From the NCBI GenBank assembly GCA_025331565.1, contig JAFREQ010000066.1, positions 496,001 through 560,000 of the forward strand: 64,000 bases of DNA. The letters run 5' to 3'. The notes under the pieces were generated by a model, which was given only the letters and a program-made list of their open reading frames with translations, ran no database searches and was not told the origin of the DNA. Positions within the stretch are counted from its first letter, which is position 1; the number at the start of each line of letters is the position of its first letter. Made by a program: the position numbers and the translations under genes. The DNA is from Holacanthus passer. Lineage: Eukaryota; Chordata; Actinopteri; Pomacanthidae. Below are positions 63,373-64,000 of this stretch, in pieces.

Positions 63373-64000
63373 CCATGTTTCTGTATTTACCACCACAGTC
63401 TAATGCAGAGGTTGTATTACTGCAGTGTTTCAGACAACAGTGTGATGAAAAAAAAAATAGTCTGCAAAAGAAGTTTTTTACACCACTTACAACTTGAATG
63501 ATTTTTACGAAGGTTGACTCAGAGTAGCACATCAATTGTGACAACGCCATGGTCTAACCGTGCATGTAATTGAAACAATCGATTGCAATTTCATAAACAC
63601 AAATGTGCATAAAGCACAGAACCGGTAAAGTGAGCTTCTGTTGGTTGAGTGATCAGAACTGCACGCCTATCAATCTCTCCGTCTCCCCCTCAGGCTTCTT
63701 TATCGTTTTCCCATTGAATGCTGGATAGGGAGGCATTGTGCAGGTCTCCTATCATCTCAAGGAGAGGCCGTGTCTGAGCTCTGCCTAAGGATCGGTTATC
63801 TCACTTCAATAGAACAAAAGGTCTTGTATTACAGTCTCAAAATATGTCCTCGATCACTAAACCTAAGCCATCACAGAGAAGAAATAGTGTAAGTGTTTGA
63901 AATTTTTTCTAGTGGTGTGATGTTGAGAATCTCAAGGCAGGAAGGCATGAAACCACCAGGTCTGAGTAACCAGTCTGTTGAAAGAATGCAAGGAATGTTT
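63373..64000. other. Right end of window, unassigned
   Basis: The first 200 bp may extend the minus-strand LINE fragment, but no motif confirms it. The rest shows no recognisable element or exon. Confidence 0.45.

Noticed and set aside
1..64000. CRISPR array, prokaryotic operon, phage or integron structures
   Set aside because: No spaced direct repeats of that type, no tightly packed long genes, and the gene and repeat content is vertebrate.
1..64000. tRNA genes or microRNA hairpins
   Set aside because: tRNA-like box words occur only within degenerate SINE copies. Apart from the short palindrome at 26650-26686 I saw no convincing precursor-length hairpin, and folding could not be computed.

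Overview
The window reads as vertebrate nuclear DNA, almost certainly a teleost and probably a percomorph. It has an AT-rich single-copy background, many (CA/TG)n microsatellites, and several dispersed repeats that I know from teleost genomes: Rex1/L2-like LINE pieces, a hAT remnant, short transposon-derived repeats and tRNA-like SINE copies. I see no sign of bacterial, viral or plasmid organisation. The repeat family names come from memory of family features, not from a database search.

The only protein-coding gene I can support is the 5' end of a kainate-type ionotropic glutamate receptor gene, best called grik3, on the minus strand. Exon 1 (48508-48622) encodes the signal peptide and the first residues of the mature receptor. 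Exon 2 (316-489) encodes the start of the extracellular amino-terminal domain. They join through a phase-1 codon with correct GT and AG sites, which defines a first intron of 48,018 bp (490-48507). Positions 1-315 are the start of intron 2. The remaining exons lie beyond the left edge. A CpG-rich stretch just upstream of the start codon (48623 to about 49440) is the likely 5' UTR and core promoter region.

Intron 1 contains a broken LINE (10370-11690), a hAT transposon remnant with a BED-finger-like piece (18151-18625), a LINE 3' fragment (35945-36765), a LINE 3' tail (43080-43262), SINE-like copies near 6.2 and 32.2 kb, three pieces of one short transposon-like repeat (2.5, 16.6 and 39.1 kb), and many simple repeats. 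The three LINE pieces in the intron all lie antisense to grik3.

From about 49.4 kb to the end is the upstream flank of grik3. I recognise no exon there. It holds a nested composite of short transposon-like elements (50984-52065), further pieces of the same families (55.3 and 58.7 kb), a diverged 84-bp tandem duplication (58961-59087), a common teleost repeat (61488-61675) and a minus-strand LINE fragment (63172-63372).

I found no new multi-gene system. The items most worth a second look are the CA-rich tract next to the exon 1 donor, the nested transposon composite, the hAT remnant, a palindromic hairpin at 26650-26686, and some AT-rich, homeodomain/POU-motif-rich intron blocks that could be regulatory.
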